The position numbers were made by a program, and so were the translations under genes. The notes below the pieces were generated by a model. It searched no databases. It had not been told where the DNA came from and saw nothing but the letters and a program-made list of their open reading frames with translations. 64,000 nt of DNA, taken from positions 62,001-126,000 of the forward strand of contig NZ_JAEKFH010000009.1 in NCBI RefSeq assembly GCF_016650695.1, read 5' to 3'. Source of the DNA: Pseudomonas sp. TH41 (GTDB lineage Bacteria; Pseudomonadota; Gammaproteobacteria; Pseudomonadales; Pseudomonadaceae). Of this stretch, positions 15,915 through 25,830 are shown in pieces (the stretch's first letter is position 1; each line of letters opens with the position of its first letter).

Positions 15915-16787
15915 ATGACGTCGACGCTGATCGATCCTTTGCTGCTCAAGAGTTTCGTCGCGGTGGTCGAGAGCGGCAGCTTCACCCGCGCTGGCGAGCG
16001 CGTGCACCTGAGCCAGTCAACCATCAGCCAACAGTTGAAGCGACTTGAAGAGCAACTCGGCTGCGAGCTGCTCAACCGCAGCGGGCGCTACGTTGTCACC
16101 ACCGAGGACGGCGAGCGCTTGCTCGGCTATGCGCGCCGGATCCTGGGGCTGATGGAAGAGGTGGTGGAAGAGTTTCGCAAGGGCCATGCACAGGGCGAGG
16201 TGCACATCGGCGTGCCGGAAGACTTCGCGTCAGACTTGCTGACGCCGACGCTTGGCGCCTTCGCACGCGCGCACCCGTCGATAAGGCTTGAGATCAGCAG
16301 CGGGCTCAGCAACACGCTATGGCAACAGTTTTGTGCAGGCGACTACGACTTGGTGCTGGTCAAACAGCGCCCGGGACAGGTGGTGGGGCACGCCGCCTGG
16401 CCCGAACCGCTTGCCTGGTTCGACAGCCTCAGCGAGCCGACGTACGAGCGCGACCCGCTGCCACTGGTGGTGTTTCCGGTTGGCGGTTTGTATCGCGATG
16501 AAATGATCCACGCGCTCGAGAGCGCCGGCCGACGCTGGAGCATCGGCTACAGCAGCGCGAGCCTCGCGAGCGTCCGCTCGGCAGTCGCCGATGGTCTCGG
16601 CGTCAGCGTGCTCCCCTCGCGACTTGCACTGCCCGGCCACCGACGGTTGGGCGTGGACGAATCCTTCCCGGAACTGGCGGCACTGGAAATCGCGCTGCAC
16701 CTACGCCCCGACGCACCACGCCGCGTGATCGATCTGGCCGAACAGCTGACAAGGCTATGCGCCCAGGTGACCGGCCACGTCGGCTGA
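15915..16787 (+). CDS. LysR-type transcriptional regulator, divergent from the MFS/ABC/amidohydrolase unit
   Basis: 290 residues. The N-terminal winged HTH is clear: LLKSFVAVVESGSFTRAGERVHLSQSTISQQLKRLEEQLG at about 9-48, followed by an effector domain starting GEVHIGVPEDFASDLL. ATG 15915 is chosen because GGGGAA lies upstream and the HTH then starts at the usual distance; GTG 15903 would add four residues. The effector ligand is probably the substrate of the divergent operon. Confidence 0.88.
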   Translation: MTSTLIDPLLLKSFVAVVESGSFTRAGERVHLSQSTISQQLKRLEEQLGCELLNRSGRYVVTTEDGERLLGYARRILGLMEEVVEEFRKGHAQGEVHIGVPEDFASDLLTPTLGAFARAHPSIRLEISSGLSNTLWQQFCAGDYDLVLVKQRPGQVVGHAAWPEPLAWFDSLSEPTYERDPLPLVVFPVGGLYRDEMIHALESAGRRWSIGYSSASLASVRSAVADGLGVSVLPSRLALPGHRRLGVDESFPELAALEIALHLRPDAPRRVIDLAEQLTRLCAQVTGHVG

Positions 16788-17116
16788 CGTGCCCAAAAAA
16801 CACATTGGGGTGCGGCGTCCATAACGCAGGGCGATGCAGCCGCCACCCTGACTGCCCCCCCACTTCAGGTAGTGTTTTCAAACCTGCTGACTGACCATAA
16901 TCGGGAACAGACAAGCCGTTGCTTGCACCCAATGCGCTCGGTAGATCCCGCTGATTGGCGGGGGTATACGCCTTTCGTAGGAGCAGACATTCTTTTGATG
17001 ATGTGGGCGGTCACCCTCCTCTATCAAAAATTGTCTGCTGCTACTTTTTATTCTTTGCTTCGCCCGGTTGGGTGTTTACATCAAACGGTCTGGACAACTC
17101 AGTCCGGGCGTATAGA
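16788..17116. other. Convergent intergenic region, no gene seen
   Basis: These 329 bases lie between the 3' ends of two convergent LysR genes. Open frames in all directions give low-complexity or unrecognisable products. A clear hairpin-plus-T-tract terminator was not found by eye. Confidence 0.4.
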
Positions 17117-18055
17117 TTATTGCCCGACAGAATCTTGTGCATTGAATTTGTCGACCAGCCCAAATGCAGTATCGATTTCTTCCCTGAAGGCCTGGATCAA
17201 CGGCTCTCTCGATCTGCCATTTTTAACGATCAATGAAAACTCAGCTGTGTAGCCAAAATTTTCTGGAATTATCCGAAGCAACCGCCCCTCATCTTCCCAT
17301 CGTTTAGCGAGGTGATCTGGTAAATAGCCAATATAGTTGCCTGATAAAATCAATATCAGCTCGGCTTCCATGCTATCAATTGTGGCTGAATAACGAGTGA
17401 AGCCATGCCGCATCCCCTCGGAGTTGGACCAGTAGCCACGCTTTATCAATGCGTACTCTGTGACTTGTTCAACTGAACACTCTTTCATTGAATAGAGAGG
17501 ATGACGATCACTGCAGTAAAGCCAGTGCTGTTCGATATAGAGTGGCATGTATTTAAGCCCGCTCATCTTCGTGGGCAACGAACCAATAGCAAGGTCGATC
17601 TTCCCCTCCAGAACCTCTTTCTGTAACTCAAAAGGGCTTGAAATCTTCAGGTTGACGTGAATCTTATCGCTTTTTTGGCTGAAGCTCCCAAGAAGATCGG
17701 GTATGTTGAATTTCTCATCGGTCAGCATGGAGTCTAGAATGCCGAACGTTATAGTGCCGCGCAACTCACCGTTTAGTTCCGCTACATAGTTTTCAAAGTT
17801 GTCTATCTGGCCAACCAGCTTCTTTGCCTCTTCATAAACCAGCAACCCTTTACTGGTCAAACCGAATCCAGCTCGCCCACGATTGCATAGCTGCATGCCC
17901 AACTGGGATTCAAGTTGATTCATATAGGTGCTAATGGCAGAAGTTGACATGTTTAAATCTTGTTGCGCGGCGGAAAACCCTTGGTTGTCAGCAACCGTAA
18001 GGAAAATTCTTAAGAGGCGGATATTGTATAGCGACTCTTTCATCAGCTTACCCAT
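17117..18055 (-). CDS. LysR-type transcriptional regulator, divergent from the ureohydrolase gene
   Basis: 312 residues with the HTH at about 11-50 (IRLLRIFLTVADNQGFSAAQQDLNMSTSAISTYMNQLE) and a LysR substrate-binding domain from about 95 (GTITFGILDSML). It is noticeably more AT-rich than flanking genes, which suggests horizontal origin. It is divergent from the ureohydrolase gene, so it probably regulates guanidino-compound catabolism. A second in-frame ATG lies at codon 5. Confidence 0.85.
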   Translation of the reverse strand: MGKLMKESLYNIRLLRIFLTVADNQGFSAAQQDLNMSTSAISTYMNQLESQLGMQLCNRGRAGFGLTSKGLLVYEEAKKLVGQIDNFENYVAELNGELRGTITFGILDSMLTDEKFNIPDLLGSFSQKSDKIHVNLKISSPFELQKEVLEGKIDLAIGSLPTKMSGLKYMPLYIEQHWLYCSDRHPLYSMKECSVEQVTEYALIKRGYWSNSEGMRHGFTRYSATIDSMEAELILILSGNYIGYLPDHLAKRWEDEGRLLRIIPENFGYTAEFSLIVKNGRSREPLIQAFREEIDTAFGLVDKFNAQDSVGQ

Positions 18056-18520
18056 AAGTGCTTTTAATAATTTTAATTCACCCAGTGAATTTTTAATTGA
18101 GCGTAGATAAGCTGAGATTATAGATGACTGAAATGAGGAATGGTAAAAAAAGTCCCGCGCTTATCTTGGCGTTTTTTGCCTGAGTTCAGCTTTTGAAAAC
18201 GTTAAAATACGGCTTGCGATGTATTGGTTTGCGCGACCAACGGTCGTGAAGGCGTGCCGTGGGGCTCACCTCCGGGATAGTTCAAGGAATCTTGAACTAT
18301 CAAATCGAAAAACATGGATTTTACATCTCGCCGCTTTAGGCTTAAATCTGTCTTCAACAGATCTTTATGTACCGATAGTTACTCGCTTAGTGGCGTAAAT
18401 ACGCCAGTTATACATCATGGCGTTTGGTTTAAATTAAAATCATGCCTCAACAAGCCACTGATGAACTATACGCATAATATTCAGAATAAAAGCGCAGCTC
18501 CTAAAGCCAGAGGGAAGGTC
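18056..18520. promoter_or_regulatory. Divergent regulatory region and leader of the ureohydrolase gene
   Basis: AT-rich DNA between the LysR start and the preferred ureohydrolase start. It contains the perfect palindrome at 18276-18301. An in-frame open stretch from ATG 18314 would extend the enzyme by 69 unlike-family residues, so I treat it as leader. No known guanidine riboswitch consensus was recognised. Confidence 0.4.
18276..18301. promoter_or_regulatory. Perfect 11-bp inverted repeat upstream of the ureohydrolase gene
   Basis: GATAGTTCAAG (18276-18286) and CTTGAACTATC (18291-18301) are exact inverted copies around GAAT. There is no T tract downstream, so an operator for the divergent LysR regulator or an RNA hairpin in the leader is more likely than a terminator. 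Confidence 0.5.
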
Positions 18521-19498
18521 ATGCCTGAATCCAATATGAAAAAAGACGTTATTAGTGGTGAATTTTACGACCCGCAAAAGCGACCTCGTTTCAATGAAAT
18601 CGCCTCCTTTATGCGTGCCCCCGTCGCGGAGTCGCTGGACGATGTCGATATCGGCTTGATCGGCGTTCCGTTTGACGGCGGGACTTCCTTTAGACCCGGC
18701 GCCCGTTTTGGACCACGTGGCGTACGACAGCAATCGTGCTTGATGCGTACCAAAAGCCATTTCTCTGATATTGCTCCGTTTGAGCTCTCTAAAGTCAGAG
18801 ACCTTGGCGATGTCTTTATTGATCGTATGTATAACATCGAAGACGCACACGCCTGCATCGAGCGTTACTACCAGGAAATAGGTGCGCGAAATATCATGCC
18901 CCTGACGGTGGGGGGTGATCACTCCATCACCTATCCGATTTTTAAAGCATTGGCGAAAGACGGGCCAATCGGCATGGTGCACTTTGACGCGCACACCGAC
19001 ACGTGGGATAGCCTGTACGGTTCGAAATTTTTCCATGGGGCGCCCTTCAGACGGGCCGTTGAAGATGGACTGCTAGACCCTCATTGCACCATTCAAATCG
19101 GCATTCGTGGGTCCGAACACTCGGGAACCCCTAATTTCAGTCTTGAATGCGGTATGCGAGTGATCTTCATCGATGAATTTGATGAGCTGGGTGTCGAAGG
19201 CGTATTGAAGGAAATCAAGCGCGTTGTGGGGGACGGTAAAACCTATATCTCGTTTGATGTCGATGGATTAGATCCTGCTTATGCCCCTGGCACCGGTACA
19301 CCAGAGGCGGGCGGCATTACGATGCGTGAAGCGCTTCGGATGATCCGGGGGATGCGTGGCCTGAACCTGATTGGCGGCGATGTGGTTGAAGTAGCGCCCG
19401 AACTCGATCCGTCGGGCATTACAGCGCTCAATGCTGCAACGCTCATGTTTGAAATGTTGTGTATTCTTTCAGAAGCTCGATCTAAACAGGCAAGATGA
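18521..19498 (+). CDS. Ureohydrolase (agmatinase / guanidinobutyrase family)
   Basis: 325 residues from ATG 18521, which is preceded by GAGGGAAGG. This gives the usual family length, whereas ATG 18314 adds a poor N-terminus. The arginase/agmatinase binuclear Mn site is complete: GGDHSI (His), HFDAHTDTWD (DxHxD) and SFDVDGLDPAYAPGTGTPEAGG (DxD plus the substrate-specificity Glu). It should hydrolyse a guanidino substrate to urea plus amine. Agmatine, 4-guanidinobutyrate or 3-guanidinopropionate cannot be separated by eye. Regulation by the divergent LysR gene is inferred. Confidence 0.88.
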   Translation: MPESNMKKDVISGEFYDPQKRPRFNEIASFMRAPVAESLDDVDIGLIGVPFDGGTSFRPGARFGPRGVRQQSCLMRTKSHFSDIAPFELSKVRDLGDVFIDRMYNIEDAHACIERYYQEIGARNIMPLTVGGDHSITYPIFKALAKDGPIGMVHFDAHTDTWDSLYGSKFFHGAPFRRAVEDGLLDPHCTIQIGIRGSEHSGTPNFSLECGMRVIFIDEFDELGVEGVLKEIKRVVGDGKTYISFDVDGLDPAYAPGTGTPEAGGITMREALRMIRGMRGLNLIGGDVVEVAPELDPSGITALNAATLMFEMLCILSEARSKQAR

Positions 19499-19652
19499 GT
19501 ATCAGTCTCTGTTAATCGCCTTTATAACAAAGCAGCGAAACATTACCCCCATTGCAGTAGACATCTCACACCGGGCTTCCTGGTCATTTGAAGTACGGCG
19601 AAGGAAAAGTATCCATAGCGGCTAATGCCGATCAATTAAGCCGCAATGCGAT

Positions 19653-19787
19653 CTGTAGCAGCTGGCGAAGCCTGCGTTCGGCGGCAAAGCCGTCGTGAAA
19701 TCAGCCGACGCGGTGCATCAGAAACACCCCGTGCACAGGTTTTACGACGGCTTTGCCGCCGAACGCAGGCTTCGCCAGCTGCTACAG
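19653..19787. repeat. REPIN: paired GTAG-type REP in inverted orientation
   Basis: Two 44-base perfect inverted arms (19653-19696, 19744-19787) start with CTGTAGCAGCTGGCGAAGCC and are separated by 47 bases. This is the arrangement of Pseudomonas REP doublets mobilised by RAYT transposases. It lies between the ureohydrolase gene and the RND operon. No RAYT gene is present in the window. Confidence 0.85.
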
Positions 19788-19899
19788 GAAGCTGCCGTGC
19801 TCTCATTCCCGCGTCAGCTTTTCAATCAACTCAGCATGCTCGGGAAATATGCAGCATTAGTAGCTACGCTTCGTTGATCGAGTTTCAGGGAGCACGGCC

Positions 19900-21186
19900 A
19901 TGGGCGTGAACATTGCCGGATGGATCGAAGGAAACTGGCGGCTTTCGCTGTTCGTTGCCCTTGGCAATAAAAGCGTCAAGTGTTCGAGCCGTTTCGGCTT
20001 GCCAATGGCCTGTGTTATGGGCGTTTCCATCCTGCTGGCCGGCTGCGGAAAAGAGCCTGACTCCCCGGCGCGTCGGCCTCCGGATGTGACTGTCATGACC
20101 GTCACCGCCCGCGATACCCCGGTCACCTTCGAATTCGTCGCCCAGACCCAGAGCTCCCGAGAGGTGGAAATCCGCGCGCGTGTTTCCGGGTTTCTGGATA
20201 AACGCCTGTACACCGAAGGCGACTTGGTGAAGGCCGGGCAAACGCTGTTCCAGATGGACCGCAAGCCTTTTGAGGCCGCTCTGCTGTCGGCTCAGGGTCA
20301 ATTGGCCCAACAACAGGCGCGCTGGGAAGTGGCCAAGGCCACCCTCGCCCGCGTCCGTCCACTGGCGGCGCAAAACGCGGTCAGCAAGATGGACCTGGAC
20401 AATGCCGTGGGCCAGGAACGAGAAACCCGGGCCGCGGTGTTGGCCGCAGAAGGCTCCGTGCACACTGAGCAATTGAACCTCAGTTACACCACGATCACCT
20501 CTCCCCTCACTGGCCTTTCGAGCTATGCCAAAAAGCAGGAAGGCAGTTATGTAACGCCGGGTGAGTCGGGACTGCTGACCTCCGTATCGCAGATGGACCC
20601 GATCTACATCAACTTCAGTCTCTCGGAAAACGAAACGCTGAAATACCGCGACGACATTGCTGCCGGACGTCTCAAATTTCCGCCGCGCAGCGACTTTGTG
20701 GTCGAAGTGGTGTTGGCTGACGGCACCGTGGCGCCTGACCACGGGCGGGTTAATTTTTTAGCCCCCTCCTTCAGCCAGGAAACAGGCACCTTTCTGGTCC
20801 GGGCAGTGTTGGCCAATCCGGCGGGCTTGCTGCGTCCCGGCCAGTTCGTGCGGGCCTTGGCCAAAGGCGCATCGCGACCGAACGCCATTCTCGTGCCCCA
20901 GAAAGCGGTCCTCGAGGGTGCCAAGAGTCATTTCGTGTGGGTCATCAATACCGAAGGCAAGCCTGAGCAACGGGTTGTCGAAGTCGGTGAATGGAACGGC
21001 GATGACTGGTTCATCAGCAAGGGCCTGCGTGCCGGCGAACGCATTGTGGTCGATGGCGCGATCAGGGTGACACCCGGAGGACCATTGAATATCGTCGAAG
21101 CACCTGGCGCCGCGCCGGCAGGTGCGACAACTGGACAACCGGCAAAGGCCAGCCCGTCGAGTGCTGGTAGCGGGAATACTCCATGA
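19900..21186 (+). CDS. RND efflux periplasmic adaptor (membrane fusion protein)
   Basis: 428 residues; AGGGAG precedes ATG 19900. HlyD/AcrA-type architecture: barrel-sandwich half EIRARVSGFLDKRLYTEGDLVKAGQTLF at about 90-117, an alpha hairpin rich in Ala/Gln/Glu, a second lipoyl half (TTITSPLTGLSS) and beta-barrel and membrane-proximal domains. The lipobox SILLAGC lies unusually deep (about residue 42), because ~35 polar residues precede the signal helix. An internal ATG at 20005 would give a normal lipoprotein signal but lacks a ribosome binding site. It overlaps the RND pump gene by four bases. Confidence 0.9.
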   Translation: MGVNIAGWIEGNWRLSLFVALGNKSVKCSSRFGLPMACVMGVSILLAGCGKEPDSPARRPPDVTVMTVTARDTPVTFEFVAQTQSSREVEIRARVSGFLDKRLYTEGDLVKAGQTLFQMDRKPFEAALLSAQGQLAQQQARWEVAKATLARVRPLAAQNAVSKMDLDNAVGQERETRAAVLAAEGSVHTEQLNLSYTTITSPLTGLSSYAKKQEGSYVTPGESGLLTSVSQMDPIYINFSLSENETLKYRDDIAAGRLKFPPRSDFVVEVVLADGTVAPDHGRVNFLAPSFSQETGTFLVRAVLANPAGLLRPGQFVRALAKGASRPNAILVPQKAVLEGAKSHFVWVINTEGKPEQRVVEVGEWNGDDWFISKGLRAGERIVVDGAIRVTPGGPLNIVEAPGAAPAGATTGQPAKASPSSAGSGNTP

Positions 21187-24100
21187 GCATTTCCCACTAT
21201 TGTATTGATCGGCCCATCTTCGCCTCGGTGATCTCTATCATCATTACCCTGGCCGGTGCAGTGGCCATGCTCAAGCTGCCGGTCGCCCAGTACCCGGATA
21301 TCACGCCGCCGCAAATTACCGTTGCAGCGACGTATCCGGGCGCCGATGCGCAGGTCGTGGCCAATAATGTGGCAGCGCCCATTGAGCAGCAGGTCAACGG
21401 CGCCGACAACATGATCTACATGAACTCGTCGAGCTCCGCGACGGGCAACATGACCCTCAACGTCTTCTTCGAGATTGGCACCGACCCTTCTCTTGCCCAG
21501 GTGGACGTGCAAAACCGGGTTAATCTGGCACTGCCGCAACTGCCCTCCGCGGTCCAGAGCCAGGGCATACAGGTGCAGAAGAAATCGTCGGCGTTCATGA
21601 TGGTGCTCGCCGTGTACTCCGCCGGCGACCGCTATGACAGCACCTACGTGGCCAACTACGCCAACCTCTACATTCTGGATGCGATCAAGCGCATTCCGGG
21701 TGCCAACCAGGCCAGCATCTTCGGCACCCCGGACTACGCCATGCGGATCTGGCTCAAGCCAGACCGAATGGCCCAGTTGGGAATCACTGCCGCCGACGTG
21801 CAGAAAGCCGTGGCCAATCAGAACCAGCAGTTCGCGGTAGGCCGTGTTGGCCAATCCCCCACGGGGCAAGCCGTTGAACAGTCCTTTGCCGTGACCACCA
21901 AGGGACGACTCACCGAACCCGAGGAGTTCGAGAACATCATCTTGCGCGCCAGCAACGGTGGCGCCGCCATCGTACGTCTCAAAGATGTCGGCCGGGCCGA
22001 ACTCGGACAAAAAGACTACTCACTGCGCAGCACCTACCAGGGCCGTCCGGCGACGCTGATTGCGGTGTATCAACAACCCGGCGCAAACGCGCTCGACGTT
22101 TCAGCCGCGGTCACGTCGACCCTGGCACAAATGAAAACGACCTTCCCCGAGGGCATCGAATACAAGATCGTGATGGACACTACCGCGTTTACCCGCGCTT
22201 CGATTTCCGAGGTGATACACACCTTCTTTGAAGCCCTGGTGCTGGTGGTCATCGTTGTTTACATCTTCCTGCAGAGCTTGCGTGCGACGTTGATCCCGGT
22301 GCTGGCAGTACCGGTATCGATCGTCGGCACCTTCATCGGCATGTCGGCCCTGGGATTTTCGGTGAACATGCTGACGCTGTTCGGCATGGTATTGGCCATC
22401 GGCATTGTGGTGGACGACGCCATCGTGGTGATCGAAAACGTCGAACGCAACATGCACGTCCACAAGATGACGCCCAAGGACGCGGCCAAACGGGCAATGG
22501 ATGAAGTGGCCGGCCCGGTGGTGGCCATCGTGCTGGTGTTGTGTGCGGTGTTCATTCCTGTGGCATTCATGGGCGGTATCACCGGCCAACTCTACAAACA
22601 GTTCGCAATCACCATCGCCATTTCAGTGGTGATTTCCGGCCTGGTCGCTCTGACCCTGTCGCCCGCTCTGGCAGCGCTGCTGCTCAAGCCTCAGCACGGC
22701 GATAAAAACGCTTTTTTTCGCTGGTTCGAGCGCAGCTTCGAGCGCATGACCGAGGGCTATTCCCGCTCGGTGGCGTTCATGATCAAGCGCTTCGTGCTGG
22801 CGCTGTTGCTGTTTGCCGGCATGATCGTTCTGATTCTGTTGATGGCGCAGCGCATACCCAGCGCCTTCCTGCCACCGGAAGACCAAGGCTACCTGCTCGG
22901 CGCCGTGATCATGCCCGATGCCGCGAGCCTGGATCGCACCGGCGACGTTGGCAAAGTGGCCAGTGACTTCTTCATGAACGATGAGGCCGTCGAAGGCGTC
23001 GCCATCGTTAACGGCTACAGCTTGCTGGACGGCCAGAACAAGAACAACGCGGGTGCCTTCTTCGTCGGGTTCAAGGACTTCGAGGGGCGCTACAAGGACT
23101 CGGAAACGATCAAGCAACAAAGCGCCCCGGCGGTGATTCAGAAAGCGGCCCGTGCTTTTTCCACGGTACAGGGCGGGATCATACTGCCGGTCAATCCACC
23201 GTCGATTCCGGGCCTGGGCACCACCGGCGGCATGGAGGTATGGATTCAGAGCAAGGGCGACGCCAGCATCGGTCAACTGGCCGAAATGGTCGGCAATCTT
23301 GTGGCGAAGGCCAAACAGCGTCCGGAACTCGGCGCCATTACCTCCACCTTCAACGTGTTCTCACGACAATTGCTGGTCGACGTAGACCGGGAAAAAGCCG
23401 AGACCCTGGGTGTGCCGGTCGAAGACGTCTACAGCACCATGCAGACCATGTTCGGCTCGTTGTATGTCTCGCAATTCAACAAATTCAGTCGCCTGTGGCA
23501 GGTCATCCTGCAGGCCGAACCTGCCTATCGCCTCAAGGCCGAGGATCTGCAACAGATCTACGTGCGCAGTAAAAACCTTGAGATGGTGCCGCTCAAAGCC
23601 CTGTTGACCACTCGCTATGTCACCGGGCCTGACCTGTTGACCCGCTTCAACAACTTCCCGGCGGTTAAGCTCACCGCCAACCCGGCCCCCGGCTACAGTT
23701 CGGGGCAAGCGCTCAAGGCTCTCGAGGAAGTCAGTGCTGAAATCATGACCAACGACTATGCGCTGGCGTTGAGTGGCGAGGCGTTCGAGGAGAAAAAAAG
23801 CGGCGGTGCTTCCTCCCAGGTGTTCATTTTTGGCCTGGTGATGGTGTTCCTGATCCTGGCGGCTCAGTACGAAAAATGGTCCCTGCCCATCGGCGTGCTG
23901 CTAGCGGTGCCCTTTGCATTGTTCGGCGCGCTGCTTGCCGTACTGATACGGGGGTTGAGCAATGACGTCTACTTCCAGATCGGCTTGACGATGCTGGTGG
24001 CCCTGGCCGCCAAGAACGCCATCCTGATTTTCGAGTTTGCGGTACTGAACCGGGAAAACGGCATGTCCGCCTACGATGCCGCGATGACGGCGGCGAAGGA

Positions 24101-24392
24101 GCGTTTGCGGCCTATCGTGATGACGTCGCTGGCGTTCATTCTGGGGTGTGTCCCGCTGGCCATTGCCGTCGGCGCCTCCGAAAACAGTCGCCACTCCATT
24201 GGTACAGGGGTGATCGGCGGGATGCTCGCAGCGACAGTGATCGCGATCTTTTTCATCCCCTTGTTCTACTACCTGGTGGAGCGAATGTTCGGGGAAAAGG
24301 ACGGCGCCCAAAAGGCCCTTCCACCGGGAGAATCGATAGGGCCTGCACAGATTCCCGACGGTGCGGCGCAACACAGACATGAGGGGGATTGA
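21183..24392 (+). CDS. RND multidrug efflux pump, HAE1 (AcrB/MexB-type)
   Basis: 1069 residues, twelve membrane helices and two large periplasmic loops, the usual size for HAE1. The N-terminus FIDRPIFASVI-like (CIDRPIFASVISIIITLAG), the proton-relay Asp pair in LAIGIVVDDAIVVIENVERN and the TM10 Lys in LVALAAKNAILIF are intact. It forms one operon with the adaptor (4-bp overlap) and the outer-membrane channel. No dedicated regulator is adjacent; upstream are only a REPIN and the ureohydrolase gene. Confidence 0.93.
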   Translation: MSISHYCIDRPIFASVISIIITLAGAVAMLKLPVAQYPDITPPQITVAATYPGADAQVVANNVAAPIEQQVNGADNMIYMNSSSSATGNMTLNVFFEIGTDPSLAQVDVQNRVNLALPQLPSAVQSQGIQVQKKSSAFMMVLAVYSAGDRYDSTYVANYANLYILDAIKRIPGANQASIFGTPDYAMRIWLKPDRMAQLGITAADVQKAVANQNQQFAVGRVGQSPTGQAVEQSFAVTTKGRLTEPEEFENIILRASNGGAAIVRLKDVGRAELGQKDYSLRSTYQGRPATLIAVYQQPGANALDVSAAVTSTLAQMKTTFPEGIEYKIVMDTTAFTRASISEVIHTFFEALVLVVIVVYIFLQSLRATLIPVLAVPVSIVGTFIGMSALGFSVNMLTLFGMVLAIGIVVDDAIVVIENVERNMHVHKMTPKDAAKRAMDEVAGPVVAIVLVLCAVFIPVAFMGGITGQLYKQFAITIAISVVISGLVALTLSPALAALLLKPQHGDKNAFFRWFERSFERMTEGYSRSVAFMIKRFVLALLLFAGMIVLILLMAQRIPSAFLPPEDQGYLLGAVIMPDAASLDRTGDVGKVASDFFMNDEAVEGVAIVNGYSLLDGQNKNNAGAFFVGFKDFEGRYKDSETIKQQSAPAVIQKAARAFSTVQGGIILPVNPPSIPGLGTTGGMEVWIQSKGDASIGQLAEMVGNLVAKAKQRPELGAITSTFNVFSRQLLVDVDREKAETLGVPVEDVYSTMQTMFGSLYVSQFNKFSRLWQVILQAEPAYRLKAEDLQQIYVRSKNLEMVPLKALLTTRYVTGPDLLTRFNNFPAVKLTANPAPGYSSGQALKALEEVSAEIMTNDYALALSGEAFEEKKSGGASSQVFIFGLVMVFLILAAQYEKWSLPIGVLLAVPFALFGALLAVLIRGLSNDVYFQIGLTMLVALAAKNAILIFEFAVLNRENGMSAYDAAMTAAKERLRPIVMTSLAFILGCVPLAIAVGASENSRHSIGTGVIGGMLAATVIAIFFIPLFYYLVERMFGEKDGAQKALPPGESIGPAQIPDGAAQHRHEGD

Positions 24393-24393
24393 G

Positions 24394-25830
24394 ATGCGCA
24401 AGCCCCCTCTCCCCCTATTGCTGTGCCTGGGCCTGGTTGGCTGCATGGTGGGCCCGGACTACCAGCACCCTGAAATTCAAACCCCCGCGGCCTATCGGTA
24501 TGCCGACAAGGAAGCAAAGAACCTATCCAATACGCTCTGGTGGGAGCAGTTCCAGGATCCCGTCCTGAATGACCTGATCCGGACCGCGTTGCTCGAGAAC
24601 AAAGACATCAAGATTGCCGCCGCACGGGTCGAAGAATTCCAGGGTCGTTATGGCGTAGTGCACTCCGGGTTGTTTCCACAAGTCGGGCTCAACGCGCAAG
24701 GTCAGCGGACCCGATCGCCCCGAGACAACGGTCCTGTGCCCCTGGATCCGTCCGTCGATCCGGTGTTCAACAACTACCAGGCGATCCTCAGTGTGAACTG
24801 GGAGCTGGATGTCTGGGGACGCTTGCGGCGTCTCAACGAATCCGCCCGCGCTGATCTGCTGGCTTCGGAAGAGGGTCGCCGGAGCGTCATACTGAGCCTG
24901 GTATCGTCGGTAGCGTCGAGTTACGTGACGCTGCGCGATCTTGACCGGCAACTGGAAATTGCCCGCACTACGGCCAAGGCGCGGGGTGATTCATACGAAA
25001 TATTCAAACTGCGCTATGGCGCCGGCACCATTTCAGAAATGGAATTGGCCCAGAACCAATCCGAGTACGAACGGACCCGAGCGGCGGTCGCGGCGTTAGA
25101 ACCCCAGGTTGCACAACAGGAAAACGCGCTGGCCGTACTGCTGGGTCGCAACCCGGGCCCCATCATCAGAGGACGCGACCTGGCACAGTTGGCCTTGCCG
25201 TCGGTGCCCGCCGGGTTACCGTCAGACTTGCTGGAACGCCGCCCCGATCTGCGTCAGGCGGAGCTGAACCTGATCGCGGCAAATGCCCGTATCGGGGCAG
25301 CCAAGGCCCTGTATTTCCCGACCATTTCCCTGACCGGGCTGCTTGGCTCCGTCAGCAATCAACTCTCGAACTTGTTCACCGGCCCCGCCGCCACCTGGTC
25401 TTATGGCGTCGCGGCGAGCATGCCGATCTTCACGGCCGGTGGTATTGCCGGTGAGGTTCAACAAGCAGAAGCGTTTCAACAGCAAACGCTCCTGACTTAC
25501 CAGCAAGCGATTCAGTCGGCCTTCCGGGATGTGGAAAATGCCCTGGTCGCGTCCAGCAAGTCCCGAGAGCAAATGGCCTACCAGGAACGGCAGGTCGAGG
25601 CATTGCGCACTTACGCCCGTTACGCGCGGCTACGCTATGACAACGGTTACACCAGCTACATTGAAGTCCTCGACGCTGAACGCACCCTGTTTGACGCCGA
25701 GTTGAATTACACCCAGACCCGCGGCGCTGTGTTCACCACCATGATCGATCTGTACAAGGCGACCGGCGGAGGTTGGGTGACCGAGGCGGACAAGCTGACG
25801 GCGACTGATGGGCCGGGAGTCCAACGATGA
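24394..25830 (+). CDS. Outer-membrane efflux channel (NodT/OprM family lipoprotein)
   Basis: 478 residues. ATG 24394 is chosen because GAGGGGGATTGAG precedes it, one base after the pump stop, and the product then starts with a lipoprotein signal ending LVGC. Typical OMF signatures are MVGPDYQHPE, WWEQFQDPVLNDLI, two repeats of the efflux domain and SVNWELDVWGR and DLLERRPDLRQAE. It completes the tripartite pump. Its stop is followed by a tiny 17-codon frame (ATG 25827), probably a remnant. Confidence 0.92.
   Translation: MRKPPLPLLLCLGLVGCMVGPDYQHPEIQTPAAYRYADKEAKNLSNTLWWEQFQDPVLNDLIRTALLENKDIKIAAARVEEFQGRYGVVHSGLFPQVGLNAQGQRTRSPRDNGPVPLDPSVDPVFNNYQAILSVNWELDVWGRLRRLNESARADLLASEEGRRSVILSLVSSVASSYVTLRDLDRQLEIARTTAKARGDSYEIFKLRYGAGTISEMELAQNQSEYERTRAAVAALEPQVAQQENALAVLLGRNPGPIIRGRDLAQLALPSVPAGLPSDLLERRPDLRQAELNLIAANARIGAAKALYFPTISLTGLLGSVSNQLSNLFTGPAATWSYGVAASMPIFTAGGIAGEVQQAEAFQQQTLLTYQQAIQSAFRDVENALVASSKSREQMAYQERQVEALRTYARYARLRYDNGYTSYIEVLDAERTLFDAELNYTQTRGAVFTTMIDLYKATGGGWVTEADKLTATDGPGVQR

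Noticed and set aside
18056..18520. Guanidine riboswitch upstream of the ureohydrolase
   Set aside because: A CGACC-AAC-GGTCG hairpin near 18235 looked suggestive, but neither the ykkC (class I) core nor paired ACGR loops (class II) are present.
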